DNA of 64,000 nt. Source: Thermoproteota archaeon. Its GTDB lineage: Archaea; Thermoproteota; Thermoprotei; Gearchaeales; Gearchaeaceae. The notes below the pieces were generated by a model that saw only the letters and a program-made list of their open reading frames with translations, had not been told where the DNA came from and did no database searches. The position numbers and the translations under genes were made by a program. Below, in pieces: positions 17,214 to 25,838 of this stretch (positions are counted from its first letter, which is position 1; each line of letters opens with the position of its first letter). The stretch spans positions 1 through 64,000 of the forward strand of contig JAJPJK010000006.1 of NCBI GenBank assembly GCA_021324265.1. The letters run 5' to 3'.

Positions 17214-18752
17214 CTATATAGGTATTAATTCTATAGCCGTTTCGTATCTCGTAGCTAATCGTCTAAGCTTTTTCGATGCTGTATGCTGAACCTTATTATA
17301 ATACTTAATCGGAACCTTCACTAGGTACATATCATCCTTTTTTTCGATCTCTATCTCTACGCTTGGGACATATTTTCTTAACATCTTCATTATACCTTTC
17401 TTCGTTTCGTCATATTCCTCTTGCTCTTTCCTTATTGGAACAACGAAAGTTCTTTCTCCGAATACATATATTTCATATTCAGGTTCTTCAGTTTCGAAAT
17501 CTTTTACTAATACTACTGGTCTTGTTAGGTCGGCTTCAGTCAACCCATGCGGTATCTTTACTGAAGTTTCTAAAGTATAAACTTTGCTGATTTCCCCATA
17601 TTTAATATATATTACAGTATCGATTATTGAAGGGATCATACCGAGTTCAACTCTGTTTATGAATCTTTGAATTGCATCTATAGGAGTCGTTGCATGAATT
17701 ACACCAACCATTCCAATACCTGCAAGTCTGAGATCGGTATATAGTTCGAAGTCCTTTGTATCTCTCATCTCATCAAAAATTGTATAATCAGGCCTCGAAA
17801 GAAGCAATATATCATGTAGTTCCTCAGAAGAGCCATGGGTTTTTGAGTATTGAGTTATTTCCACAGGTAAGTTCATGTCTCTTGGAGATTCAACAGTTTT
17901 AACTATCTTATTCTTTCTTAGATAAAACTCTGCGAGTGCTTGAGCAAAGGTCGTTTTTCCCATTCCAGGCGCTCCTGCAATCAAAATGCCCTCAGCTTGT
18001 TCCTCTAACCTCTTCATCAATCTTTCAGAAAGTCTATAATCTTCCAATTTCAAAGACTTAACAGGTTTTACAATTGTTATTTCCATCCCGTCAGATAAGG
18101 GGGGTTTGACCAAGACTATTCTATAATGCCCCAACTGAGCTATTAATGAGGACTTTCTATCAATTTCTTTAACTTGTTCATATGAACTCTTTGCATAATC
18201 GTAGATCTCTCTAGCTATGCTTTCGAGCTCAGCTCTAGTGAGTAGCTTTTCATCTATTTTCTCTAGGCTCCACCTTCCGGGTTTCCCTCTTTTAACATAT
18301 GGGTATGAACCTTCCTTTAGATGCAGACTCATTACATCTTCGCTAAAGTACTTGGTAAAGGAAGGTATCTTTTTCTCTGGTTCTCGGTAGATATATTTGA
18401 TTTTTGATGCCTTCGACATTTGGGCAAGTCCTTCATCGCTAGTTATTATCGTGCAATCTAACTCTAGCGCAAGATTTATTAAGAAGTGATTCTTATCTGT
18501 CACGAAATCTTCTATCCTTAGACCTTTTGGGATATGGCTTATTAACTCAGTACTTACATCCTCATATAGAGAGGCCAAATTTGTAATTTCCAATATGGAT
18601 TCGGATATGCTTCTAAGCTCTTCATCAGATTGTAGGTTCTTAAAATAACCTGTATGAATGAAAAGTTTTCCTCTAACTCTACCTTCAACGATAAGGTCGC
18701 GTAGCGTATTTGAAGATACTGTTTGTAGATCTACTACATACTTTTCAGTCAT
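17214..18752 (-). CDS. pinA: PIN domain-ATPase-KH protein (PINA type)
   Basis: 512 residues. N-terminal PIN domain (about 1-120) keeps Asp8, Asp86 and Asp106 as candidate metal ligands. The central secretion-type P-loop ATPase has Walker A GAPGMGKT at 260-267 and a Walker B segment PDYTIFDEMRDT. A KH-like domain ends the protein. This matches crenarchaeal PINA, a hexameric ATPase reported to process Holliday junctions with Hjc and Hjm. It is third in the operon endA-dtdA-pinA; the gap to dtdA is 27 bases. PINA identity is from architecture; the nuclease and junction roles are family knowledge. Confidence 0.82.
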   Translation of the reverse strand: MTEKYVVDLQTVSSNTLRDLIVEGRVRGKLFIHTGYFKNLQSDEELRSISESILEITNLASLYEDVSTELISHIPKGLRIEDFVTDKNHFLINLALELDCTIITSDEGLAQMSKASKIKYIYREPEKKIPSFTKYFSEDVMSLHLKEGSYPYVKRGKPGRWSLEKIDEKLLTRAELESIAREIYDYAKSSYEQVKEIDRKSSLIAQLGHYRIVLVKPPLSDGMEITIVKPVKSLKLEDYRLSERLMKRLEEQAEGILIAGAPGMGKTTFAQALAEFYLRKNKIVKTVESPRDMNLPVEITQYSKTHGSSEELHDILLLSRPDYTIFDEMRDTKDFELYTDLRLAGIGMVGVIHATTPIDAIQRFINRVELGMIPSIIDTVIYIKYGEISKVYTLETSVKIPHGLTEADLTRPVVLVKDFETEEPEYEIYVFGERTFVVPIRKEQEEYDETKKGIMKMLRKYVPSVEIEIEKKDDMYLVKVPIKYYNKVQHTASKKLRRLATRYETAIELIPI

Positions 18753-18779
18753 TATTTATTGAGACTATCAGTTTAGGCT

Positions 18780-19601
18780 CTATTTAATCTTTACAACTGG
18801 GACATTAATTTTTTCCAGTTCCCTTAGTATTACATCTCTTTCAGCAGATCTTAATCCTTTCCAGTCAATTAAAGCAGCTGTTGCTCCTTCAAGTGTTTTC
18901 TTTACCGATTCTGCTACGAGTCTTTTTTCAAAATTAGGGTGTTCAATGGCATAGGCTGGTATTATATGACCTATGGCATATTCGCTTGCAGCTTGGATTT
19001 TGATAAATGCTGGTGCATAATGAGATCCCCCGATTGCAATGACAGAGCTGAATTTTTTGTCATTTTTGAGAGCTTTCAATGTTAGTTCTATCACAGTTTC
19101 AGCTAATTTTTCATCTCTCCATCTTTCTTCAGAACTTCCTATTTCTAAGAATACGCAAGGAACTTTTTCAATATAAGGTCCATGATGAGTTGCCTCCATT
19201 CCTATCACTAAGCTTGTGTCTTCTATACCTTCATTTAATTCTAGAAATAAACGCTTTATTAAAAACGATGAAGTATAGCAAATTGAATTTGGCTTTCCTC
19301 CATAGCTGTTATCTGGACTGAAATTCCCTATGGAATGAACATATACTCCATCGATTTTATTTTTTGAAACATGCTTAGAAAGAAAGATAAAAAAGTCTGC
19401 ATCTACGAGTTTTTCTACGAAATCAGCGAATATGAGCTCGGTTTTTTTCAAATTTAATAAAAAAAGATCGGAGCTTAATGTATATAACTCAAAGTTTGGG
19501 TTTTCCTCTTTATTTTGGAATCCTGTCTTTTCCAAAAGCCTATTCTTCATATTTATCGAAGCTGGGTCCTTTTCACTTGTAATAAATGCGATTTTCTTCA
19601 T
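18780..19601 (-). CDS. dtdA: D-aminoacyl-tRNA deacylase (DTD2 / GEK1 type)
   Basis: 273 residues. Family signatures are IGMEATHHGPYIEKVPCVFLEIGSSEERW near residue 130 and AIGGSHYAPAF near 195. The enzyme removes D-amino acids mischarged on tRNA and, in plants, aldehyde adducts. It overlaps the upstream endA stop by ATGA, giving a tRNA maturation and quality-control pair. Confidence 0.88.
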   Translation of the reverse strand: MKKIAFITSEKDPASINMKNRLLEKTGFQNKEENPNFELYTLSSDLFLLNLKKTELIFADFVEKLVDADFFIFLSKHVSKNKIDGVYVHSIGNFSPDNSYGGKPNSICYTSSFLIKRLFLELNEGIEDTSLVIGMEATHHGPYIEKVPCVFLEIGSSEERWRDEKLAETVIELTLKALKNDKKFSSVIAIGGSHYAPAFIKIQAASEYAIGHIIPAYAIEHPNFEKRLVAESVKKTLEGATAALIDWKGLRSAERDVILRELEKINVPVVKIK

Positions 19602-20143
19602 TCAAACCACCTAAACATATAGTAATCGATTTTTAATTCGGAAGGATCCACTGATGCGAGAACTAGTTTTTTCCTTACACTATGGGATAGTCTTCCAGCT
19701 CTTAAAATTTCGAGCACCTCCAGCTTTTCTTTCTTTTCTAAAACATGAACTAAGAATGGAGCGTGGTCTATGCCGGGCCCATATTCGTATACAAGGAAAG
19801 TAACTCCGAACTTCATACCCGGCTTAGGTATGAATCCCTTGTTTTTAAGATCCTTGTACACCGCATACTTGATCTCGAAATTCTCAATATACTTGCCCGC
19901 TTCTTGAATTATGTCCTCATCACTCATTTCTTCACCTCTTTCATCTATGATATCGATACGTTTGCTTGATTTGAGATACAATACCTCATAAAAACTTAGG
20001 ATCGTTTTTGATCTGAATATTGGCGTCTTTGGTTTCTCTATGCCTAAAGGCCTTCCATAAAATCCTTCCCGATAGAGTGAAGATGCCTCATCTTCATCCA
20101 GTATTACGAAAAAGCCACCAACATATACTGCTTTAGTTGCCAT
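19598..20143 (-). CDS. endA: tRNA-splicing endonuclease
   Basis: About 181 residues, the size of the small single-repeat EndA subunit. The C-terminal catalytic domain has the Tyr of LVYEYGPGIDHAPFLVHV, the His of the same stretch, and the Lys of SVRKKLVLASVD, forming the Tyr-His-Lys triad. It cuts bulge-helix-bulge introns in tRNA precursors. An ATG at 20170 is also in frame, but ATG 20143 has a TATA-like CTAAATATGG 27 bases upstream and matches the usual N-terminus. The four tRNA genes in this window lack introns. Confidence 0.88.
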   Translation of the reverse strand: MATKAVYVGGFFVILDEDEASSLYREGFYGRPLGIEKPKTPIFRSKTILSFYEVLYLKSSKRIDIIDERGEEMSDEDIIQEAGKYIENFEIKYAVYKDLKNKGFIPKPGMKFGVTFLVYEYGPGIDHAPFLVHVLEKKEKLEVLEILRAGRLSHSVRKKLVLASVDPSELKIDYYMFRWFE

Positions 20144-20181
20144 CTTAAGCTTAAATTTTTTTAATTCCATATTTAGAAATC

Positions 20182-21183
20182 ATGCTGAAAAATTTTATTC
20201 GATATATGCTCATAGCTCTTATAATTATCCTGTTCATCATTATAATCCTAAGCATAGGCCCTGATAGGCTTTTGCTAGTTCTATCAAAGAGCAATTGGGA
20301 TCTCGCAATACTGATTCTTTTAACCAACTTCATGTCCATTTTATTTTTTTTCCTTGCTTGGCATGTTTTGCTCATACGCTTAGCTAAGGTTTCATTCTAT
20401 GAAAGTTTCAAGTCTACTTCGATATCCATTTTTTTTAATCTTCTAATTCCTTCTTTTTCAATCGGAGGAGAATATGCCAGAATAAATTACCTAAGTAAAA
20501 ACTGCGGTATATCGAATGAAGTTGTACTTGCCACGTTGAGCATAAATAAATTTCAATACGGGCTTACTATGATAATATTTTTTATTCTTGGTGTATTTAC
20601 TATGTATGCTTACAGTCTTGATGGCACCATTTTGTTGCCTAGCTTGATTGTTGTAGGGGTTCTCACCATTATATTATATGTATTGATACTCAAGCCCCAC
20701 TTGATAAAGAAGATCGTTAATTCAATCTTAGGCCTAATCGAAAAGTCTAATAGATTCCCAAAGGAAAAAATCAATCTAGCAAAAACCAAATCGGATAGTT
20801 TTATAGATGAATTTTCCAGATATTCAAGGTTTCTTCTTAAGTCTCCCTCTTCAATAACCGCTTTAGCATTTATGGTTTTGCAATGGTTATTCAGTTCACT
20901 TAGCTTTTATATAGCGTTTCTGGCTGTAGGATATAAAGTAAACTTGGGTTTATTATTGTTTACATTTCCATTTGTGGCAGCTCTAACTACATCTTCTTTT
21001 TTAATACCAGCTAATATAGGGATCGTAGAACCTATTATGATAGGAATTTATGCGAGTTTTAACATAGACCCGGTCATCTCAGCAGCAGCATTAATTCTTG
21101 CTAGAAGTATTATCATACTAGAAGATCTATTTGTTACTTTACCATTCGCCTTAAAATGGAGTTCACAAATTAGGCTTTCCTAA
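20182..21183 (+). CDS. UPF0104 / lysylphosphatidylglycerol-synthase-like integral membrane protein
   Basis: 333 residues with about eight membrane segments and the family signature PSFSIGGEYARINYLSKNCGIS near residue 90. A second conserved part is SFLIPANIGIVEPIMIGIYASF near 280. Family members lack the soluble aminoacyl-transfer domain in archaea and include AglD-like proteins and proposed flippases. Exact role unknown. The start is 12 bases from an in-frame ATG of the divergent endA gene, so the promoters lie inside each other's 5' ends. The 3' end overlaps the next minus-strand gene by 14 bases. Confidence 0.7.
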   Translation: MLKNFIRYMLIALIIILFIIIILSIGPDRLLLVLSKSNWDLAILILLTNFMSILFFFLAWHVLLIRLAKVSFYESFKSTSISIFFNLLIPSFSIGGEYARINYLSKNCGISNEVVLATLSINKFQYGLTMIIFFILGVFTMYAYSLDGTILLPSLIVVGVLTIILYVLILKPHLIKKIVNSILGLIEKSNRFPKEKINLAKTKSDSFIDEFSRYSRFLLKSPSSITALAFMVLQWLFSSLSFYIAFLAVGYKVNLGLLLFTFPFVAALTTSSFLIPANIGIVEPIMIGIYASFNIDPVISAAALILARSIIILEDLFVTLPFALKWSSQIRLS

Positions 21184-21430
21184 TTGTTGCAATTGTATTA
21201 TCAGCTATTCCATTAACTTTTCCTTGAATTGTGTTGATGATTGCTTGATCTATTGGTACATCAGATGAATACATCGCATTAAGAACCAGTTTTTTCTTAC
21301 CTCCGACCACAATTTCCACTTTATCTGTAATCTCAAGCTCTTTTGCGAGCTTATCATTGATCATTATCCTATCCTCCTTAACGCTGTCTTGAAGTTTTAG
21401 TCTCAGCCTTTTTTCTTTTCTTTTTTCCAT
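21170..21430 (-). CDS. Small basic protein of unknown function
   Basis: 86 residues: a charged N-terminus (MEKRKEKRLRLKLQDSV) followed by a short beta-rich domain, RIMINDKLAKELEITDKVEIVVGGKKKLVLNA. The pattern of strands recalls AbrB or double-psi barrel modules, but no family is certain. It has its own space upstream with a TTAAAAAAG element about 29 bases before ATG, and is conserved-looking in codon use. It is divergent from the surface protein gene at 21496. Confidence 0.5.
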   Translation of the reverse strand: MEKRKEKRLRLKLQDSVKEDRIMINDKLAKELEITDKVEIVVGGKKKLVLNAMYSSDVPIDQAIINTIQGKVNGIADNTIATIRKA

Positions 21431-21466
21431 ATTTACATCATAAATATTGGCCGACCTTTTTTAAGC

Positions 21467-21477
21467 TTAAATATACA
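21467..21477 (+). promoter_or_regulatory. TATA element of the large surface protein gene
   Basis: TTAAATATACA is centred about 25 bases before ATG 21496, giving a leaderless transcript. Confidence 0.5.
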
Positions 21478-21495
21478 AGATTGTAGTATTGAACT

Positions 21496-24285
21496 ATGCT
21501 TAAGGGTCTAACTCTGATCTCTCTTATCTTGCTTAGCTTGATCACGACCTTACCGTTAAGCGTATCAAAGATCGATGCTCAAGTGATCAATTTAAGTGAA
21601 TCAATAAATGTCTTTCATATCTATAACGAGACGGTCTTTAATTTAAACATTACGTATAGTAATAATACGGATATACTTAATTTAAGTAATTCCATGAATT
21701 ATATAAATAATTATACTATTATTATTTTTAATATTAACCAAACCGAAAGAACATTAAGGTGGTATTTTAGCCAATATAATCCGTTGAATAATTTCGATTT
21801 TTTTATTGATAGAGGATTTGTGATAAGATTCAAATCTAGTAGTTTACAATCTCTTAATTTAAGGGATTTAGAAATGAAATTGGATTTACTTTACAGAACA
21901 AAGTTTTTCTTATATAAGAAAGACTCAAATGAAGCTATATTTATATCTGGAGGAAATTACAACTCTTATATAAATAGTACACTAAAGCTTATTTCATATA
22001 ATTTTGGAGGCTTATATAATATAATAAAAAATAATACTCCCAATGCAATTATATATACATATACCAATAGTGGGGTTAGAAATTTCCAGGCCTTTTTCTT
22101 TTCACCTTATACAGTATCATCAGATGTATATAGCTCAAATATTTTTAAGATAGATTATTCAAGATATTTAGGCAATTTAACAAGGTCGAGCCATAGTTCT
22201 GTGTCTCAAATACATTTTTATCTTTTTGGGTTGATACCTATCAATTCTACACTTAATATAACTTGGTCCACTGGCTATGATAAGAATTGGGTCGCAGAAT
22301 CAACATATAATTTGACCAATTTCAACAAAATAGGAAATGTAATCATCAGGGTGAGTAAACTTGACCCTTTCATAATTGTGTATCAACGTCTTGATCCAGC
22401 AATAACGAATTCATCAGCCAAACTTATTGTTTCAGTAATGAACATAGGCACGCTTAATGTTCCAGAGGTGACTGTGAAGCTCAATATCCCTGATTGGTTA
22501 AAGGCAAACAATCAAACACTAATATTTAAAAATGTGTCCTCGGTGATGCAGCAAAAGTATGTTAACGTAACCGTTAACGGCAATTTAAATCCAGGAGTTT
22601 ATGAGATTAATGCTCCTACATGTTATTATACATACAACTCAACTTCTATTGCAACCATTGGCAACACAGTTCAATTTGGTTATAAGGCTGGTAAACTTCC
22701 ATCATTGAGCTTTTATTTACGGCCCTCAGTAACTGAATGGCCTGACCTCTTCACAGGTCTTGCAGACTTCAACGTCTTCATCATCAACACAGGTAACTAC
22801 AATGCAAGCGATGTAGAAATAGATATGGATTACTATAAAGCAATCGTTGGAGACCTGGGAGCAGGAAAAAACATAACTTATCCAATATCCATCCAGCCAT
22901 CATTAATTAATCAGGTGCCTCAAGGAGCCTCTGTTTTCAATTCTGTATTAGTAAAGTACTATAACGGTACACAGAGCTATGTAGTTAAGATTCCATCGCC
23001 TTCAATAGCTACGATAGGAAGTTCGTTTACTTTTATTAATTATATGAGTGCTAAAGCTGAGGTATACAACCAAGTTATCAACCAAACTAGTATGTATTTC
23101 CGATGGATCGGCAGTACGCTAGGATCAGCACGTTCTGCAACTGTAACTATTTATATGAACAATATAACTTCGCAAGGATTGTTATATGCAGGCCATGACA
23201 GCTTTAACAACTACGGCAGCACGCTTCAAGCAACTTTCTCAAACGCCAGAGGATATCAGACTTATATTGCACTTAATTTAAATCTGACCCGCAGGGATGC
23301 GTTTGTGATTCCTGCATTCGTTACTATTTCTCCTTTTTCTAAGAGTATTTTGATAGATCCTATCGTGTTTATAAATGCTTTAGTTATTACAAAGAGTACA
23401 AATTCTTCTATAATCAAAATTAACAGTCCTGTTGAGATAAATTTAGTTGCCAAGAATTACGGTAGCGCTCCTCTTTACAATGTATCCCTGAAAGATATCC
23501 TTGCAACAGGCTGGAACGTTATAAGTGGGGTAACGGAAGGATACAAAGATGTTCTATTACCAAACGAAAGCCTTTCAATTAATTATGTAGCAGTACCAAA
23601 AACACCTCAGACATCTAACATAGGCACCTCTAACGTAACTTTTAAATTATTCGGTCTCAACATAACATCTGCTCTCACATCATTCCAGCTGAAGATCTCA
23701 GTTAGCGTTTCATTTAATGTTTACAAATGGAATAAAGCTACACTTAGTAGTGGTAGCGTCGTAATCTACGATTTAAATAATAATCTAGTAGCACAGTTGC
23801 CGATTAATAATGGGAAAGTCGATTGGGAAGGATACATTGGCGTATTTAGCGTAGTGGTAAAGTATCAAAATGTCGATGTATTTACTGAAAAATTAAATAT
23901 TACGTCCCAAACAAGATCGGTAAATCTTACTGTGAACGTCTTTGACATTGAGGTTAACGTATACGATGCTTTTGGTTTTAAGGTGAGTAACGCAGAAGTT
24001 CAGCTGATAGGAAACTTCAATGAAATCGCTCAAGCTGGCAGTTTTTACAGCTTGTCAAATGTTCCTCAAGGTGTGTATATACTCTCGGTGAAAATAGGTG
24101 ATTACTTATATAAAATTCCAATAAATATTGACAATAGCACGTCAACAGTAATAGATATTCATTTACCTGTATTAGTATTGGGCAACTTTACTCTTAACAT
24201 ATCATATCTTATAGGGGTCTTATTAATTCTCTTTATAGCACTTTTTATTATTCTTTATTTTCGGAAAGAGAAATTTAGTTCTTAA
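21496..24285 (+). CDS. Large secreted, membrane-anchored surface protein
   Basis: 929 residues. An N-terminal signal peptide (about 1-29, ending near KIDAQ) leads to an extracellular region dominated by Asn, Ser, Thr and Tyr with dozens of N-x-S/T sequons. A C-terminal anchor at about 900-922 precedes a short RKEKFSS tail. Parts resemble beta-sandwich modules of NEW3/CARDB type (residues about 300-380 and 640-720). The last outer module, FKVSNAEVQLIGNFNEIAQAGSFYSLSNVPQGVYIL, resembles a carboxypeptidase-regulatory-like domain. It is likely a heavily glycosylated envelope protein. It is convergent with glyS, overlapping by 11 bases. Confidence 0.65.
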   Translation: MLKGLTLISLILLSLITTLPLSVSKIDAQVINLSESINVFHIYNETVFNLNITYSNNTDILNLSNSMNYINNYTIIIFNINQTERTLRWYFSQYNPLNNFDFFIDRGFVIRFKSSSLQSLNLRDLEMKLDLLYRTKFFLYKKDSNEAIFISGGNYNSYINSTLKLISYNFGGLYNIIKNNTPNAIIYTYTNSGVRNFQAFFFSPYTVSSDVYSSNIFKIDYSRYLGNLTRSSHSSVSQIHFYLFGLIPINSTLNITWSTGYDKNWVAESTYNLTNFNKIGNVIIRVSKLDPFIIVYQRLDPAITNSSAKLIVSVMNIGTLNVPEVTVKLNIPDWLKANNQTLIFKNVSSVMQQKYVNVTVNGNLNPGVYEINAPTCYYTYNSTSIATIGNTVQFGYKAGKLPSLSFYLRPSVTEWPDLFTGLADFNVFIINTGNYNASDVEIDMDYYKAIVGDLGAGKNITYPISIQPSLINQVPQGASVFNSVLVKYYNGTQSYVVKIPSPSIATIGSSFTFINYMSAKAEVYNQVINQTSMYFRWIGSTLGSARSATVTIYMNNITSQGLLYAGHDSFNNYGSTLQATFSNARGYQTYIALNLNLTRRDAFVIPAFVTISPFSKSILIDPIVFINALVITKSTNSSIIKINSPVEINLVAKNYGSAPLYNVSLKDILATGWNVISGVTEGYKDVLLPNESLSINYVAVPKTPQTSNIGTSNVTFKLFGLNITSALTSFQLKISVSVSFNVYKWNKATLSSGSVVIYDLNNNLVAQLPINNGKVDWEGYIGVFSVVVKYQNVDVFTEKLNITSQTRSVNLTVNVFDIEVNVYDAFGFKVSNAEVQLIGNFNEIAQAGSFYSLSNVPQGVYILSVKIGDYLYKIPINIDNSTSTVIDIHLPVLVLGNFTLNISYLIGVLLILFIALFIILYFRKEKFSS

Positions 24286-25774
24286 AAATTTCTCCAGCTT
24301 TTTCAAACTCTATTTCATTTTTAATTAGTGCTTTAATGATATCTAGTTCACTTATGTTAACCCTTATTTGCTTCCAAGTATCTCTATCCCTAATAGTTAC
24401 TTTTTTGTCCTCTAAGCTCTGATAGTCAACAGTTATTACATACGGTATCCCGATTTCATCGGCCCTAGCATAAACCTTTCCTATATATTCAGATGTATCA
24501 AGAATGACATCAAGCGACTTTTCTTTAAGCGATTTATATATTTCTTTAGCAACTTTCATCAACTCATCTTTAGCTGCTATAGTTGCAATCGCAGCGTCAA
24601 AAGGCGAGATGACTTTTGGCAAAGCTAAGATTGTCCTGTTCTTTATCTCCTTGAAGGCAGCATCAATAGCAACCAAGAAAATCCTCTCGATACCAAAGGA
24701 AGGTTCAACTACGTATGGATAAAATTTTTCTATCACTTTACCGCCTTCCACTTTTTCTGCAACTAATTGATTCCCACTTTTCTCACTATGGTTTCTAAGG
24801 TCATAATCTGTTCTAAACGCAAATCCGGCAACTTCTATTGGTGTGTTATCTGAGGTTATGACCATATGGTCAAATGTTTGAGAAGAATAATGAGCCCTCT
24901 CTTCAGGAGCTTTTTCCAGAAAATATTGTTTATTATAGTCTATACCAACACTTCTGATAAATTCTTTTGATAGATACATGAAATATGCTAACCATTCAGT
25001 AAGAACGATTTCATTCCTTATTAGTTCTCTTATGCTCAATTCTAGAACGTTATTTTTATTTTCAGCTCTTAGTATTCTGAGCTTCTCATTTTCGATTTCC
25101 TTAATGTATGGGCATGATGGGTTCTCTTTGTCGTAGAAAAATTCAAGATCTATAATTGTAAACTCTCTCATTCTATATAGACCCTTCCTAGGCGAGATTT
25201 CATTTCTTTGAACCTTGCCAATTTGGAAGACTCCAAAGGGCAGTTTTTTGCCATTTAATTCGTAGAGCCTGCGAAAGTTTATGAAAATTCCTTGTGCAGC
25301 TTCAGGTCTTAAATAACCAATATCGCCTGCATATGGTCCTATATTTGTCTTCATAAGTAGATTGAATTTATAAGGCTTTTCAAATTCGCCATTGCATTCT
25401 GGGCATTTCATTCCTTTTTCTTTTAAGTATCTCTCTATCTCCTCCATGCTCCATCCTTCAACACCTTCTACTTCAATGATATGATCAACTCTATATTTTC
25501 TTCCGCACTTACTGCATGTTAATACTACGTCTGTGAAATGTTCAACGTGGCCGGAAGCCTTTAAAATTATTTCAGGCATCACAATTGGTGTCGATATTTC
25601 GAAAATGAAGTCATGTCGTTTTTCAAAATGGCTGCGCCATAATTTTTCTATTTTGTCTATGATCTTTATGCCAATAGGTCCAAAATCAATAAAACCACTC
25701 ATCCCGCCATATATCTCAAATGAGGGCCAGAATAACCCTCTTCTTTTAGCCAGCTCTATTAGTTTGTTATTCAT
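24275..25774 (-). CDS. glyS: Glycyl-tRNA synthetase, archaeal/eukaryotic homodimer type
   Basis: 499 residues. It starts with ELAKRRGLFWPSFEIYGGMSGFIDFGPIG, carries zinc-like CSKCGRKY and CPEC pairs in the insertion, and motif 2 region VQRNEISPRKGLYRMREFTIIDLEFF. Motif 3 is PSFGIERI. The C-terminal anticodon-binding domain follows from about 385. The ATG at 25774 sits 26 bases from a TATA element, so it is leaderless. Two tRNA-Gly genes (GCC and CCC) are in this window. Confidence 0.93.
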   Translation of the reverse strand: MNNKLIELAKRRGLFWPSFEIYGGMSGFIDFGPIGIKIIDKIEKLWRSHFEKRHDFIFEISTPIVMPEIILKASGHVEHFTDVVLTCSKCGRKYRVDHIIEVEGVEGWSMEEIERYLKEKGMKCPECNGEFEKPYKFNLLMKTNIGPYAGDIGYLRPEAAQGIFINFRRLYELNGKKLPFGVFQIGKVQRNEISPRKGLYRMREFTIIDLEFFYDKENPSCPYIKEIENEKLRILRAENKNNVLELSIRELIRNEIVLTEWLAYFMYLSKEFIRSVGIDYNKQYFLEKAPEERAHYSSQTFDHMVITSDNTPIEVAGFAFRTDYDLRNHSEKSGNQLVAEKVEGGKVIEKFYPYVVEPSFGIERIFLVAIDAAFKEIKNRTILALPKVISPFDAAIATIAAKDELMKVAKEIYKSLKEKSLDVILDTSEYIGKVYARADEIGIPYVITVDYQSLEDKKVTIRDRDTWKQIRVNISELDIIKALIKNEIEFEKAGEIFKN

Positions 25775-25796
25775 AACTAATTGAGTAGTGCTACCC

Positions 25797-25816
25797 TTTT
25801 ATAATAACTTATATAC
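25797..25816. promoter_or_regulatory. Divergent TATA elements for glyS and a surface protein
   Basis: TTATAAAA on the minus strand (25797-25804) is 26 bases from the glyS ATG, and TTATATAC on the plus strand (25809-25816) is 26 bases from ATG 25839. Both distances are ideal for leaderless transcripts. Confidence 0.6.
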
Positions 25817-25838
25817 TAGCCCAAGATAAGAAGAAGTT

